A DNA stretch of 34,668 bases from Lentisphaerae bacterium ADurb.BinA184 (GTDB lineage: Bacteria > Verrucomicrobiota > Lentisphaeria > Oligosphaerales > MVZH01): assembly GCA_002068325.1 (NCBI GenBank), contig MVZH01000016.1, forward strand, positions 1-34,668, written 5' to 3'. Below the pieces are notes generated by a model that was not told the origin of the DNA, did not search any database, and was given only the letters and a program-made list of their open reading frames with translations. Each line of letters opens with the position of its first letter. Positions within the stretch are counted from its first letter, which is position 1. The position numbers were made by a program, and so were the translations under genes. Positions 16,426 to 25,657 of this stretch are shown one piece after another.

Positions 16426-16496
16426 GGCGGGCGATCTATTGGCACGGGCCAAGTCGCCCGCCTCAGTCCTCGGGGGGGCCTCACGGCGTGGCCCCC
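16426..16496 (+). terminator. Two hairpins, probable PFOR transcription end
   Basis: GGCGGGCGA (16426-16434) pairs with TCGCCCGCC (16454-16462) across a 19-nt loop. GGGGGCC (16474-16480) pairs with GGCCCCC (16490-16496) across TCACGGCGT. They follow the PFOR stop by 28 bp. Neither is followed by a T-run, so termination is inferred from position and stability alone. Confidence 0.45.
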
Positions 16497-16826
16497 GCTC
16501 GTTCATGCTCCGGTGTGCATGTGGGTCATCCCATCTCTCGCACCGCAAGCGCCCCACCGGATGTCGTCGCTCCGTTCGGGCCGGGCCCGGGCAGGGGCCG
16601 GGGGGGGCGTGCACAATGGGCCATTCCGGCCACCGGCTGCCCTGCGCTCAAGCCTTGGGGCAGGACGCGCCTTTCGACTTCCTGATGGGATGGGTGTGAC
16701 ACCGGAAGACTTACCGGCATGGGATGCGACTGGAGGAGATCCAGCCCAGCCAGAGGGAAGCCGCACCGTCCCAAGCCCCCGTCACCCCTGCGTCCCTGAG
16801 GCATCGCCCCACCGGTCGGCCGGGCG

Positions 16827-16854
16827 TTGCAGCGACGGAAACCGGCGGTATGCT
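16827..16854 (+). promoter_or_regulatory. Candidate promoter for the ABC exporter/DUF1854 pair
   Basis: TTGCAG (16827-16832) and TATGCT (16849-16854) are 16 bp apart, 57 bp before the start codon. Confidence 0.4.
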
Positions 16855-16911
16855 ATCGGGCTGACCTCTCACGGGTGCGCCGCCCGTATCAGATAGGATT
16901 CGAAGCCGCTT

Positions 16912-19146
16912 ATGCCGTCGCCGTCACCGGACCTGCTCCTCGGCCAAGTCCCCGACGCCATCGCCGTTGCCGCCGCCAGGGCCGGCGCCACCGCGGCCGG
17001 CGTCGTCTTTGCCGCCCGCAGCGACATCATGCGCGACGGCACCATCCACGACGTCTGGCTGCTGGTCTGGGAGGGAAAGGCGGCGGTATTTGCCGCCGAT
17101 GCCCCTGACCGGCCGCCGCTGTTCGAGCCGATCGACCTGAAGACGGTCACCAAGGTGCGCTGTTTCCAGACGGTCGGCAGTGCGTTCCTGCAGTTCATGG
17201 TCGGGGGAACGTACGTCAACGTCATCCGGTACAGCAACTCACGGCGTGAGTTGTTCGGGCGGTTGCGCATCCAGCTGGACCGGATGATTGCCGGGCAGCC
17301 GCTGCAGGGGGAGGGCCTGCGGCGGCCCAGCGAGCTGCAGTGCGAGCGCTGCGGCCTGCCGTTGCCCGGCCGCGGCAGCGAGTGCCCGAAGTGTTCGCGC
17401 CGGCATGGCAACATGCTGCGGTCGCTCGCGCTGATGCGGCCCTACTCGAAGTCCATCGCCCTGCTGCTGGGCCTGATGCTGGCCGGCGTCACCCTCGATC
17501 TCATCCCCGCCCAGCTGACGCGCGTGCTGGTTGACAAGGTGCTCGTCCCCCACGAACAGCTCAACCTGCTGCCCTTGATCCTGCTCGGGCTGGTGGCGGC
17601 GTCGGGCGGCCGCTGCGTGCTCAACGTGCTCATCGGCAGGATCAGCAGCCGGGTCGGGACGCGCGTCACCAAGGAGTTGCGGCAGCGCCTGCAGGCCAAG
17701 CTGCTGACCCTGAGCGTGGACTACTACAACCGCCACTCGGTCGGCTCGCTGATGAGCCGTGTGCTCTACGACGTGGACTACTTCCAGGGCTTCGTCGCGC
17801 AGGTGGCGCAGGGTTTCCTGCTCAACCTCATGCTGGTGATGGGCGTGGGCACCATGCTGTTCATCATGAACTGGAAGCTGGCCCTTCTGGTGCTCCTGCC
17901 CATCCCGTTCGTCGTGGTCGGCACGGTCTTCTACTGGAAGCGCATCTACCCGCGCTACTACCGCGTGTGGGACAGCCAATCGAAGATGGCGCAGCTGCTC
18001 TCGGGACTGCTCTCCGGCGTCCGCCTGGTCAAGGCGTTTGGCCAGGAGGAGCGCGAGAAGGCGCGCTTCGGGCAGAGCGCCGGCTACATGCAGGAGTCGC
18101 GCTGGCGGTTGGAGACCGGCGCGGCCACCTTCAACCCGATCATGGGCTTCGTATTCGGACTTGGCGGCCTGATCATCTGGTACGCCGGCGGACGGCTGGT
18201 CTTCCATGACCACATCACCCTGGGGACGCTGATGGCGTTCTTCGGCTACCTGGGCATGTTTTACGCGCCGATCTCGGCCCTCAGCATGTTCTCCAACTGG
18301 GTCACCGGCTTCCTCTCCGCCGCCCAGCGCATCTTCGAGATCCTCGATTCGGCCGCGACGCTGCCCGTGGCCGCCGCCCCCGTCCGCCTGCCCACCGTGC
18401 GGGGCGAGATCGAGTTCCGCAACGTCACCTTCGGCTACGACCCGTACACGCCGGTGCTCAAGAACGTCAGCTTCACCATCCGGCCCGGCCAGTTCGTCGG
18501 CATCGTCGGCAAGAGCGGCTCCGGCAAGACCAGCCTCATCAACCTGCTGTGCCGCTTCTACGACGCGCAGCAGGGCCAGGTGCTCATTGACGGCACCGAC
18601 GTGCGCGACATCGCCCCCGCCGACCTGCGCCGCCGCATCGGCCTCGTGCTCCAGGACCCCTTCCTGTTCCGCGGCACCATCTCCGACAACATCGCCTACG
18701 GTGACCCGGAGGCGGCCCCGCTGGAGATCATGGACGCCGCCCGCGCCGCCAACGCCCACGACTTCATTATGCGCCGCACCGCCGCCTACGACACCCGCCT
18801 CGGCGAGAACGGCGCCGGGCTGTCCGGCGGCGAACGCCAGCGCGTCAGCATCGCCCGCGCCCTGCTGTGCGACCCCACGGTGCTGATCCTCGACGAGGCG
18901 ACCAGCTCAGTGGACACCGAGTCCGAGCAGGAGATCCAGAAGGCCCTGGCCGTGCTGTGCCGCGGCCGCACCACCATCGCGGTCGCCCATCGCCTCTCCA
19001 CCCTGAAGAACTCCGACCATATCTTCGTCGTTGACGAGGGCCGCATCGTCGAGAGCGGCACCCACGAACAGCTGATGGCGCTCGACAACGGCATCTACCG
19101 CAAACTGGTGATCATCCAGACCGAACTCACCCGCCTGGACACCTGA
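16912..19146 (+). CDS. ABC exporter with N-terminal zinc ribbon, fused permease and ATPase
   Basis: A 744-residue half-transporter. Residues 1-140 form a small beta-rich domain of the type seen before DUF1854-linked exporters. A CxxC-x10-CxxC zinc ribbon follows (C144, C147, C158, C161). The membrane domain (about 170-460) shows several hydrophobic segments. The ATPase domain carries Walker A GKSGSGKT (533-540), signature LSGGE (637-641), Walker B ILDEATS (D661, E662) and H-loop H693. As a homodimer it would export a substrate across the inner membrane. I recall this exporter/DUF1854 combination as the family often labelled cyanophycin metabolism-associated, but no cyanophycin synthetase or cyanophycinase gene is in the window, so the substrate stays open. 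The stop is 3 nt before the next ATG. Start at 16912 has only weak AGGA upstream. Confidence 0.92.
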   Translation: MPSPSPDLLLGQVPDAIAVAAARAGATAAGVVFAARSDIMRDGTIHDVWLLVWEGKAAVFAADAPDRPPLFEPIDLKTVTKVRCFQTVGSAFLQFMVGGTYVNVIRYSNSRRELFGRLRIQLDRMIAGQPLQGEGLRRPSELQCERCGLPLPGRGSECPKCSRRHGNMLRSLALMRPYSKSIALLLGLMLAGVTLDLIPAQLTRVLVDKVLVPHEQLNLLPLILLGLVAASGGRCVLNVLIGRISSRVGTRVTKELRQRLQAKLLTLSVDYYNRHSVGSLMSRVLYDVDYFQGFVAQVAQGFLLNLMLVMGVGTMLFIMNWKLALLVLLPIPFVVVGTVFYWKRIYPRYYRVWDSQSKMAQLLSGLLSGVRLVKAFGQEEREKARFGQSAGYMQESRWRLETGAATFNPIMGFVFGLGGLIIWYAGGRLVFHDHITLGTLMAFFGYLGMFYAPISALSMFSNWVTGFLSAAQRIFEILDSAATLPVAAAPVRLPTVRGEIEFRNVTFGYDPYTPVLKNVSFTIRPGQFVGIVGKSGSGKTSLINLLCRFYDAQQGQVLIDGTDVRDIAPADLRRRIGLVLQDPFLFRGTISDNIAYGDPEAAPLEIMDAARAANAHDFIMRRTAAYDTRLGENGAGLSGGERQRVSIARALLCDPTVLILDEATSSVDTESEQEIQKALAVLCRGRTTIAVAHRLSTLKNSDHIFVVDEGRIVESGTHEQLMALDNGIYRKLVIIQTELTRLDT

Positions 19147-19149
19147 CCC

Positions 19150-19698
19150 ATGTCTACCGAGGCCCACTCTTCCGGCAGCCGTCTGGCCGCCACCGGCGTC
19201 CGCCGACTGCATCCGGCGGAGACCGTCATTTTCGAAGGTACGTTCTCGCTGCTGCACGTGGCGGTCAAGGGCGACCAGACCTACCGCGGCGTTTTCGCGG
19301 CCCGCATGTTCCCGGTCCGCAACCCCGCCCGCTTCATCTCGCTGCGCTACACCGACAGCGACGAGAAGGAGCACGAGATTGGCGTCATCGAGGACGTCTC
19401 CGCGTTCCCCCGCGACCAGCAGGAGCTGATCCACCGCAGCCTGGCGCTGCACTACCACGAGCAGCAGGTGAGCCGGGTCTACCGCGTTGAGTACCGCTTC
19501 GGGTTGCTCTTCTTCGAGGTCGAGACTCAGCGCGGGCGCGAGGAGTTTGTCATGCCCTGGCGCGGCGACCGCGCCGAGGACTACGGCGAGCACGGCAAAG
19601 TGCTCCTCGACGCCTTTGACAACCGTTTCATCATCCCCAGCCTGCGGGAGCTGCCGGCCGCCGACCTCCAGCGCTTCACCTGTTTCATCTACTGGTGA
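19150..19698 (+). CDS. DUF1854 family protein, partner of the ABC exporter
   Basis: A 182-residue soluble protein of the DUF1854 type. The recognisable parts are VFAARMFPVRNPARFISLRY, a stretch around HEIGVIEDVSAFP, a central region resembling a small beta-barrel, and the C-terminal LLDAFDNRFIIPSLRELP with a typical acidic/Asn turn. Function is unknown; members sit beside exporters of the kind encoded just upstream. The ATG lies 3 nt after the exporter stop, so the two are almost surely co-translated and work together. No signal peptide or membrane segment is visible, so it is probably a cytoplasmic accessory to the transporter. Confidence 0.88.
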   Translation: MSTEAHSSGSRLAATGVRRLHPAETVIFEGTFSLLHVAVKGDQTYRGVFAARMFPVRNPARFISLRYTDSDEKEHEIGVIEDVSAFPRDQQELIHRSLALHYHEQQVSRVYRVEYRFGLLFFEVETQRGREEFVMPWRGDRAEDYGEHGKVLLDAFDNRFIIPSLRELPAADLQRFTCFIYW

Positions 19699-19849
19699 TG
19701 GTGCCGGTCGCGGCGGTGGCTCGGGGCCGCGCGACGCGTCCGTCGAGGCCCCCGGCACAAATCGGACCACCGCCCCCACCCGTGGCCCGGGCATCGCGGC
19801 GGCCGCCGGCTCTCTCATCCGCCGGGGCGCGCGCACATCGGCGCGGGGC

Positions 19850-19878
19850 TTGACACGGCCGCCTTCCGCGGGCACAGT
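19850..19878 (+). promoter_or_regulatory. Weak candidate promoter for the second heparinase-like gene
   Basis: A perfect TTGACA (19850-19855) is followed 17 bp later by CACAGT (19873-19878), or ACAGTA with 18 bp. The -35 is good and the -10 poor; it lies about 25 bp before the start codon. Confidence 0.3.
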
Positions 19879-19903
19879 ACCCGCGCCAGCCGGAGATTGA
19901 CGC

Positions 19904-22900
19904 ATGCCGCCACGCACACACGGACTCCGCATCGGACTGCTCAGCCTGGCGCTGGGCGGCGCCGCCGCCGTCGCAAAGGAGCAGACCCTCAGCATCCGGG
20001 ACTACACCGGCCGCGGCTTCCCGCCGGACCTGGTGCAGTATACGCTCAAGGGCGAACCGGCCGACGCCCCCCGCCTCCGGCTCTTCGACGCCGGCGGCAA
20101 CCCCCAGGCCCTTCAAGTCTCCTCCGCCGTGGCGGGCGACGGGAACTTGACGGTCAGCTTCGTCACACCAGTCCCGGCCGACGGCGTGGCCCTGTTCACG
20201 CTGCGCGACGACGGCCAGGGCACGGTTCCGGCCGGCGGGCTGCAGGTGACTCCCCGCGGCGCGGCGCTTGAACTGGGCAACGCCCTGTTCACCGTCCGCC
20301 TGCCTGCGGAGTGCGCAGAGACCTACGGGAAGGCCGTACCGGCGACGGGCCTGCCGGCGCCGATCCTGGCCTTCCGGCATGGTGCCGGCCCGTGGCTGGG
20401 GGCGGGCCGCGTCCTGTCGGCTGCCCCGGTCAAGGCCCTGACCGTCAAGCTGACCGCCGCGGGGCCGGTCTACGCCGAGCTGCGCTATGAGATCGAGTGG
20501 GCCGACGGCGGGTACTACCGGGCGACCGTCCAGGTCATTGACGGCGTGCCGCTGGCCAAGGTGTACGAGGAGTACGACCTGGGGCGCCTCGACGGGACGC
20601 AGTTCTGGGAACTGGACCTGAGCGGCGGCTGGAAGCCGGACCGCGCCCAGACGGCCTCCAACCACGGCAACGGCGGCGGCGACCCAACCGGCCGGGACGT
20701 TGACTTCGCCGGCCTGATGGCGGGCCAGCCGGTGCAGTACCTTGTCGGCGACCAGGCGTGGGGTAAACTGAGCCACCTGGGAATCTACGGCGAGGCCGAC
20801 AGGACGGCCGCCCCCGAGGGGTTCCCGCTGGTTGGCGTGATCCCTCTCCGCAAAGGGCTGTGGCGGCGCTCGAACGCGATGGAGGTGGTGAGCGCCGGGC
20901 CCAACCAGATGGCGGTGCGCTTCCCCCTCAGTGCGCGCCACGCCGAATGGGGGCGGGACATCACCTCGGAAACCTCGCCGTTCTCGACCCAGGAACATGA
21001 ACCCGGACTGCCGCTGACGTATGGCCGCCGCGTCTGGGGGCTGGCCCTTGCCCACCCCGCCATCCCCGACGCCAAGGGCGACCGCCCGTTCTACCAGCTG
21101 CAGCGCCTCTACGGCATCGTCGGACTCGACCGCTACAAGGACTTCCTCCTCGAATGGGCTGACGGCAAGCCGGACTTCCCGCGCCTCTACGGCCCACGCC
21201 CGAACGTGCCGCCCGGCAACTGTATCAAGGCCCTGCGCGCGTCGTGCCTGTACTACTTCACCTCGCCCCACGCCAGCCACCACGGGACCTGCGCCAACTA
21301 CCTGATCGCCGCCCAGGCCGACGCCGACCTCGCCCAGCCTGACCTCGCCCCCGAGGCCCGCCGCGAAATCCGCGCCCGCCTGGCCCTGCTGGCCTACCTC
21401 TACGAAGACGGCGACATGATGAGCTACGGCAACGGACACCACCACGGCAACCCCAACATGGGCACCGCGCGCTTCTGGTCGGGCCCCTGCTTCGTGGCGC
21501 TGCTGCCGGACCACCCGATGTTCGCGGGATGGCGCGACCACATGGCGCAGTACGGTGCCTACAACATCGGCACTCAGGTCGCCCCCGGCGGCAGCTACTT
21601 CGAGTTCGGCGCGGCCTATCACATGCACGGCTTCGCCCGCACGACCAACGGCCTGCCCGGATTGCGCAGCGCCGGCGCCGACAGCGTCGAACGACTGCTC
21701 GCGGACTACGTCGCCCCCGACTGGCGCTACTACATGAACCTGCTGACGCCCTTCGACTCCCGCCGGCAGGCCCGCATGATCCCCGGCATGGCCAACAGCC
21801 AGCCCGGCAACACGGAGCACTTTGCGGAGGCCGCAGGAGCCCTGGCCACGCACGACCCCGAGCTGGCCGCCAACCTGCTCTGGGCCTGGCAGGCCAACGG
21901 CGCCATGCGCGGCGCCAATGCGGCGCTCGTCGCTCCCGGCCTGGCCGCGAAAGAGCCGGCCCTCGGCAGTCAGGTCTATCCCGGTATGGGCGTGATCTTC
22001 CGCGCCCATCAGGGGCCGGATGAAACCTACATGCTCCTGCGCTGCGGATTCCAGTGGAGCCACTGGACGGTTGATCCCGGGCACTTCATCCTTGCCAGCC
22101 GCGGCGCGGTTCTGGTCCCCCATCAGCCCTTCCAGTATGGCGATTCCAGCGAGGCCTCGTTCGACCTCCAGAACACGATCCGCTTCGGCCACCCGGAGAA
22201 CGTCTGGCCCCACGGCTGGGGCGACTCGGTCATCCTCGACCACGCCTTCGGCCCCGGCGTGGACTATGCCTGGGCTCTGACCGGCTTCCCCGAGTGGTTC
22301 ATCAAGCCGGGCGTCGCCCCGACGTGGGCCAACGCGCCGAACGTGACGTCCGCCGGCGAACGCAAGCTCGACACCGCCCGGCCGCAGACCGAGGGGGCTT
22401 TCGACTGGAGCCGGCAGGTGATGTTCCTCAAGGGCAGGACGGCGGCCAGCCCGAACTACTTTGTCATCCGCGACACGGTGTCCGGCGACGGCAAGTTGAC
22501 CTCGTACCTGAACCTCAATCTCCTGGGCACGAAGGCGGACGTGCAACCGCAGGGCGGCCGCCTGGCGGTCGCCAGCGAATGGCCGACCCAGCTCGACGTG
22601 CTCTTCGCGCAGCCCGCCGCCGTCACGCCGGACTTCAGTGAGCAGCGGCTGCCGCTGGCCCTGCACAACACCAACCTGTCCGGGCACACCCCCGCGCCGG
22701 GAACGGTCTCGCGGAACTGGGTGAAGAAAGACGGCTCGCCGTGGGAGGGGCCGCTCGCCAGCTATCAGACCGTTGAGAACCACGTCATCCTGCGCATCCC
22801 CGCCGATCCCGGCGCGGGGTACCTTTGGGTGCTCTATCCGCGCACCGCCGACCAGCCGGTGCCGCAGGTCGCCCTCCTGGCGCAGGGCGTGCTGAAGCTT

Positions 22901-23692
22901 TCGCACGCGGAAGGCACCGACTACGTCTTCCTCGGCCCCTCGCCCGTCGCGTTTGAGGGCGAGGGTGTGGTCTTCGCCGGACGGGCCGGGGCGGTTCGCC
23001 TCGACACGACGGGGGTCGTCCTGGCCAAGGCGGGCGGGGAAGGCCGCGTCGGCTACAAGGGACGGATCGTGGCGGGTGCGGCGGCCGCCGAGAAGCGCTA
23101 CCCGCTGGCAACCCTCGCCCCCGGCGAGGAAACCGTCGCCCCGCCGGCCGTCACCATCCAGTCCCCTTCTGCGGCTGGCGCCAGGGAGACCGAAGTCGCC
23201 CCCGGCGTGACGCGCACCGACGAGAATGCGGCCACCCGCTACCGGCTGACCGGCCCCGGCACGGCCAGCTTCCGCGACCCCTCGGTCCGACTCGAAGGCG
23301 GGCCGGCCGAAGTCGTGGTCTCCGCCGGAACCGTCCGCTTCCTTGCCGCCCCCGGCAGCTACGTGAAACTGGCGGCGGGCAACCGCGGCGTGCGCGGCGT
23401 CGGCCCGTTCGACCTGACGTTCACTGACGGCGGCATCCGCGGCACCGTCGCCGGCCCCACCCGCTCGCTGGTGGTCACCTGGCCGGCGGACATCGTGCGC
23501 CCGATGTTCACCATGGACGGCGTGCGCTACTGTGCCGGATGGGCCGACGACCATAGCATCGGCAAAGGCACCGACACGCCGCAGTTGGCGATCGGTTTCG
23601 GCGTGACCGCAGGCGAACACACGATCGCCATCTCCGAATGGACGTACCCCGACCTGCCGCCGGAACCCGCCCGCCGGGAGATCCAGTTCTGA
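19904..23692 (+). CDS. Second very large secreted heparinase II/III-like protein
   Basis: A 1262-residue secreted protein and paralog of the one at 8838-12488. A signal peptide ([18 protein letters not shown]) is followed by a mature start, [21 protein letters not shown], that aligns with QSVTLKECLGQAWPDELISY of the other protein. A beta-rich N-terminal region is followed by a helical middle with repeated His/Asn-rich stretches ([12 protein letters not shown], about residue 510). The C-terminal beta-sandwich has [19 protein letters not shown] near residue 720, which corresponds to the heparinase II/III domain. It probably degrades a polysaccharide outside the cytoplasm, but the catalytic residues are not certain and the paralogs differ widely here. 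GGAG at 19892-19895 precedes the ATG. Confidence 0.83.
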   Translation: MPPRTHGLRIGLLSLALGGAAAVAKEQTLSIRDYTGRGFPPDLVQYTLKGEPADAPRLRLFDAGGNPQALQVSSAVAGDGNLTVSFVTPVPADGVALFTLRDDGQGTVPAGGLQVTPRGAALELGNALFTVRLPAECAETYGKAVPATGLPAPILAFRHGAGPWLGAGRVLSAAPVKALTVKLTAAGPVYAELRYEIEWADGGYYRATVQVIDGVPLAKVYEEYDLGRLDGTQFWELDLSGGWKPDRAQTASNHGNGGGDPTGRDVDFAGLMAGQPVQYLVGDQAWGKLSHLGIYGEADRTAAPEGFPLVGVIPLRKGLWRRSNAMEVVSAGPNQMAVRFPLSARHAEWGRDITSETSPFSTQEHEPGLPLTYGRRVWGLALAHPAIPDAKGDRPFYQLQRLYGIVGLDRYKDFLLEWADGKPDFPRLYGPRPNVPPGNCIKALRASCLYYFTSPHASHHGTCANYLIAAQADADLAQPDLAPEARREIRARLALLAYLYEDGDMMSYGNGHHHGNPNMGTARFWSGPCFVALLPDHPMFAGWRDHMAQYGAYNIGTQVAPGGSYFEFGAAYHMHGFARTTNGLPGLRSAGADSVERLLADYVAPDWRYYMNLLTPFDSRRQARMIPGMANSQPGNTEHFAEAAGALATHDPELAANLLWAWQANGAMRGANAALVAPGLAAKEPALGSQVYPGMGVIFRAHQGPDETYMLLRCGFQWSHWTVDPGHFILASRGAVLVPHQPFQYGDSSEASFDLQNTIRFGHPENVWPHGWGDSVILDHAFGPGVDYAWALTGFPEWFIKPGVAPTWANAPNVTSAGERKLDTARPQTEGAFDWSRQVMFLKGRTAASPNYFVIRDTVSGDGKLTSYLNLNLLGTKADVQPQGGRLAVASEWPTQLDVLFAQPAAVTPDFSEQRLPLALHNTNLSGHTPAPGTVSRNWVKKDGSPWEGPLASYQTVENHVILRIPADPGAGYLWVLYPRTADQPVPQVALLAQGVLKLSHAEGTDYVFLGPSPVAFEGEGVVFAGRAGAVRLDTTGVVLAKAGGEGRVGYKGRIVAGAAAAEKRYPLATLAPGEETVAPPAVTIQSPSAAGARETEVAPGVTRTDENAATRYRLTGPGTASFRDPSVRLEGGPAEVVVSAGTVRFLAAPGSYVKLAAGNRGVRGVGPFDLTFTDGGIRGTVAGPTRSLVVTWPADIVRPMFTMDGVRYCAGWADDHSIGKGTDTPQLAIGFGVTAGEHTIAISEWTYPDLPPEPARREIQF

Positions 23693-23757
23693 GACGGCCG
23701 CGGGGCGGAACCGATGCACACGCAGAGCGAATGCCCAGTCAGGCGCGAGGTGACCCC

Positions 23758-24657
23758 ATGAGGCAGGATGAACGCGAGTCAGGTTGCGGCACGTGGACGG
23801 CCGACGGCACCCGTTCCGCGCCCGCCCGTCCTCAGCCGACGCAAGGCGCCGCACGGCGCCCGGCCCTGTGGCCGCGCGAGAACGGCCACACGCCCTTCAC
23901 CCTCATCGAGCTGCTGGTCGTGGTGGCCATCATCGCCATCCTCGCCGCGTTGCTCCTGCCCGCGTTGCGGCAGGCGCGCGAGTCCGCCCGCGGCGCCATG
24001 TGCATGAACAACCTGCGCCAGAATTGCGCCCAGCTCATGATGTACGCCGACGACTTCGGCGTGACCCCGCGCGCCACCGGCGCCGGCGCCAGCTACGTCG
24101 AACGCTGGGAACAGCGCGTCTGCCACGCGGGGTACGGCGGCTCCAACCAACTCTTCTGGTGCCCGTCCAATCCGGAACACGGCGTGCCCCTGCCAGGCAT
24201 GAACTACACCACCAACCAGACGAACTGGGTGATCCCCGACCCCAACTGCCCCCCCGTCTACGGTGGCTACGGCTGGAACGTCTTCAGCCAGGGAACCCGC
24301 CGCGGCATGCGGGGGCCGGCCAACGAGTGGGACCCCACCTGGTATGGCTTCTACAACTGCTCCGGAATCTCCCTGTCCAAGATCGAATACCCCCACGTGA
24401 TCTGGCTGTACTGCCGGCACCACTACTGGCCCGCCGTCAATGTGACGTCAGAGACCTCCGACGCCGGACGGCCTGACTACGCCGGCCCCGCCTTCGTGCG
24501 CACCGGGGGCGACGACCGCCTGCAGTCCTATGTCGCCGGCCAGCCGACCGATGTGCACAGCGGCGGATTCAACGCTCTCCATGCGGACGGACACGTGAGG
24601 CGCTGGCGCTACGGCTCCACCAACGCCGACGACTGGACCGCGTACTACGGTCCGTAG
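23758..24657 (+). CDS. Type II-like pseudopilin with H-x9-DG motif
   Basis: A 299-residue protein with a prepilin N-terminus: a 46-residue leader, then F47[22 protein letters not shown] with E51 at mature position +5. The residue before the cleavage point is P46 rather than the usual Gly. The C-terminal domain has [11 protein letters not shown] and the H-x9-DG motif (H267, D277, G278), characteristic of the large pseudopilin families of Planctomycetes, Verrucomicrobia and Lentisphaerota, often called DUF1559-like. Several Cys and aromatic residues suggest an exported globular domain, perhaps carbohydrate-binding. Frame is open upstream, but ATG at 23758 follows GAGGTGA at 23747-23753. Its role is unknown; it may be anchored by a type II/IV-like assembly system, and an unusual GspE-like ATPase is encoded nearby at 25655. 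Confidence 0.9.
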   Translation: MRQDERESGCGTWTADGTRSAPARPQPTQGAARRPALWPRENGHTPFTLIELLVVVAIIAILAALLLPALRQARESARGAMCMNNLRQNCAQLMMYADDFGVTPRATGAGASYVERWEQRVCHAGYGGSNQLFWCPSNPEHGVPLPGMNYTTNQTNWVIPDPNCPPVYGGYGWNVFSQGTRRGMRGPANEWDPTWYGFYNCSGISLSKIEYPHVIWLYCRHHYWPAVNVTSETSDAGRPDYAGPAFVRTGGDDRLQSYVAGQPTDVHSGGFNALHADGHVRRWRYGSTNADDWTAYYGP

Positions 24658-24740
24658 TGAGAGGCCGCCCCCCCGGCGGTTGCGGGGTTCTCCCCCCGCC
24701 CTGCCGCCCCACGGCAACCCAAGCCCCCAAGGAGCCGGAC

Positions 24741-25625
24741 ATGGCCGAGAAAATCCTCTTCGACACGGACATCGGCAGCGACATTGACGACGCCGTCTGC
24801 CTCGCCTACCTGCTGGCCAACCCGGAGTGCGAGCTGCTGGGGATCACGACCGTCAGCGGCGAAGCGGCCAAGCGCGCCGCGCTGGCCAGCGTGCTGTGCA
24901 GGGTCGCCGGACGCCGGATACCGATCTATCCAGGCGTCGAACAGCCCCTGCTGGCGTGCCCGCGTCAGACGGCTGCGGCCCAGGCGGTCGCCCTGGCCAA
25001 GTGGCCGCACGACACCGAGTTCCCGCTGGGGCAGGCCATCCCGTTCATGCGGGAGACCATCCGGCGGCACCCGGGCGAGGTCACGCTGCTGTCCGTCGGC
25101 CCCTTGACCAATGTCGGCCTGCTCTTTGCCACAGACCCGGAGATCCCCGGCCTGCTCAAGGGCCTGGTCATGATGTGCGGCCGGTTCGCCACGCGCATCG
25201 CGGCCCCCGTCTGCGAGTGGAACGCCATGCTTGACCCCCACGCCACCGCCATCGCCTACCGCCATGCCGTGCGGACCCACCGCTCCATCGGCCTCGACGT
25301 GACCCTCCAAGTGACCCTCCCCGCCGCCGAAGTCCGCCGACGCTTCACCGCGCCGCTGTTGCGGCCGGTGCTCGATTTCGCCGAGGTCTGGTTCCAGCAT
25401 GCCGACCGGGTGACGTTCCACGATCCGCTCGCGGCCACGACCCTGTTCGACCCCGGGATCTGCGCGTTCACCCGCGGCGAGGTGACCGTCGAGCTGGCCA
25501 GCGCCGCGGCCGCCGGCCTGACGCACTGGAACCCGCAGGCGGCGGCGCCGCGCCACGAGGTCGCCCTCGACGTCGAGCCGGAGCGCTTCTTCTCCGAGTA
25601 CTTCGGCCGGTTCGCCCAGGCTTGA
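24741..25625 (+). CDS. Inosine-uridine preferring nucleoside hydrolase family protein
   Basis: A 294-residue nucleoside hydrolase. The calcium-binding N-terminal signature [11 protein letters not shown] (8-18) is intact, as are [11 protein letters not shown] (117-126), EWN (159-161) and FHDPLA (226-231, H227 and D228). It cleaves the N-glycosidic bond of purine or pyrimidine ribonucleosides to ribose and free base, or acts on related substrates. EWN replaces the common EFN. The ATG at 24741 has AAGGAG at 24729-24734; the frame is open upstream without initiation support. The gene converges with the HTH-GspE gene, whose stop is 29 bp away. No link to its neighbours is clear. Nucleoside salvage is the likely role. 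Confidence 0.92.
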   Translation: MAEKILFDTDIGSDIDDAVCLAYLLANPECELLGITTVSGEAAKRAALASVLCRVAGRRIPIYPGVEQPLLACPRQTAAAQAVALAKWPHDTEFPLGQAIPFMRETIRRHPGEVTLLSVGPLTNVGLLFATDPEIPGLLKGLVMMCGRFATRIAAPVCEWNAMLDPHATAIAYRHAVRTHRSIGLDVTLQVTLPAAEVRRRFTAPLLRPVLDFAEVWFQHADRVTFHDPLAATTLFDPGICAFTRGEVTVELASAAAAGLTHWNPQAAAPRHEVALDVEPERFFSEYFGRFAQA

Positions 25626-25636
25626 CAGCTGGGGTT

Positions 25637-25657
25637 TGAGGCCGCCGGCGGCCCTCA
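25637..25657. terminator. Palindrome between converging genes
   Basis: GGCCGCC (25640-25646) and GGCGGCC (25647-25653) form a perfect 14-bp palindrome, with partly complementary flanks at 25637-25639 and 25655-25657. It sits between the stop codons of two converging genes, which suits a bidirectional terminator, but there is no T-run. Confidence 0.4.

Larger units (their letters stand above)
16399..16911. other. Intergenic region after PFOR
   Basis: A 513-bp space without a supported gene. Its first 100 bp hold two GC-rich hairpins, and its last 90 bp hold a candidate promoter for the ABC exporter gene. The middle (about 16500-16820) shows nothing recognisable: no codon-like pattern, no tRNA and no repeat shared with the blocks near 2.4-4 kb. 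Confidence 0.5.

Noticed and set aside
19685-23854. - strand frame of 1389 codons opposite the second heparinase-like gene
   Set aside because: Antisense shadow with no domain or ribosome binding site.
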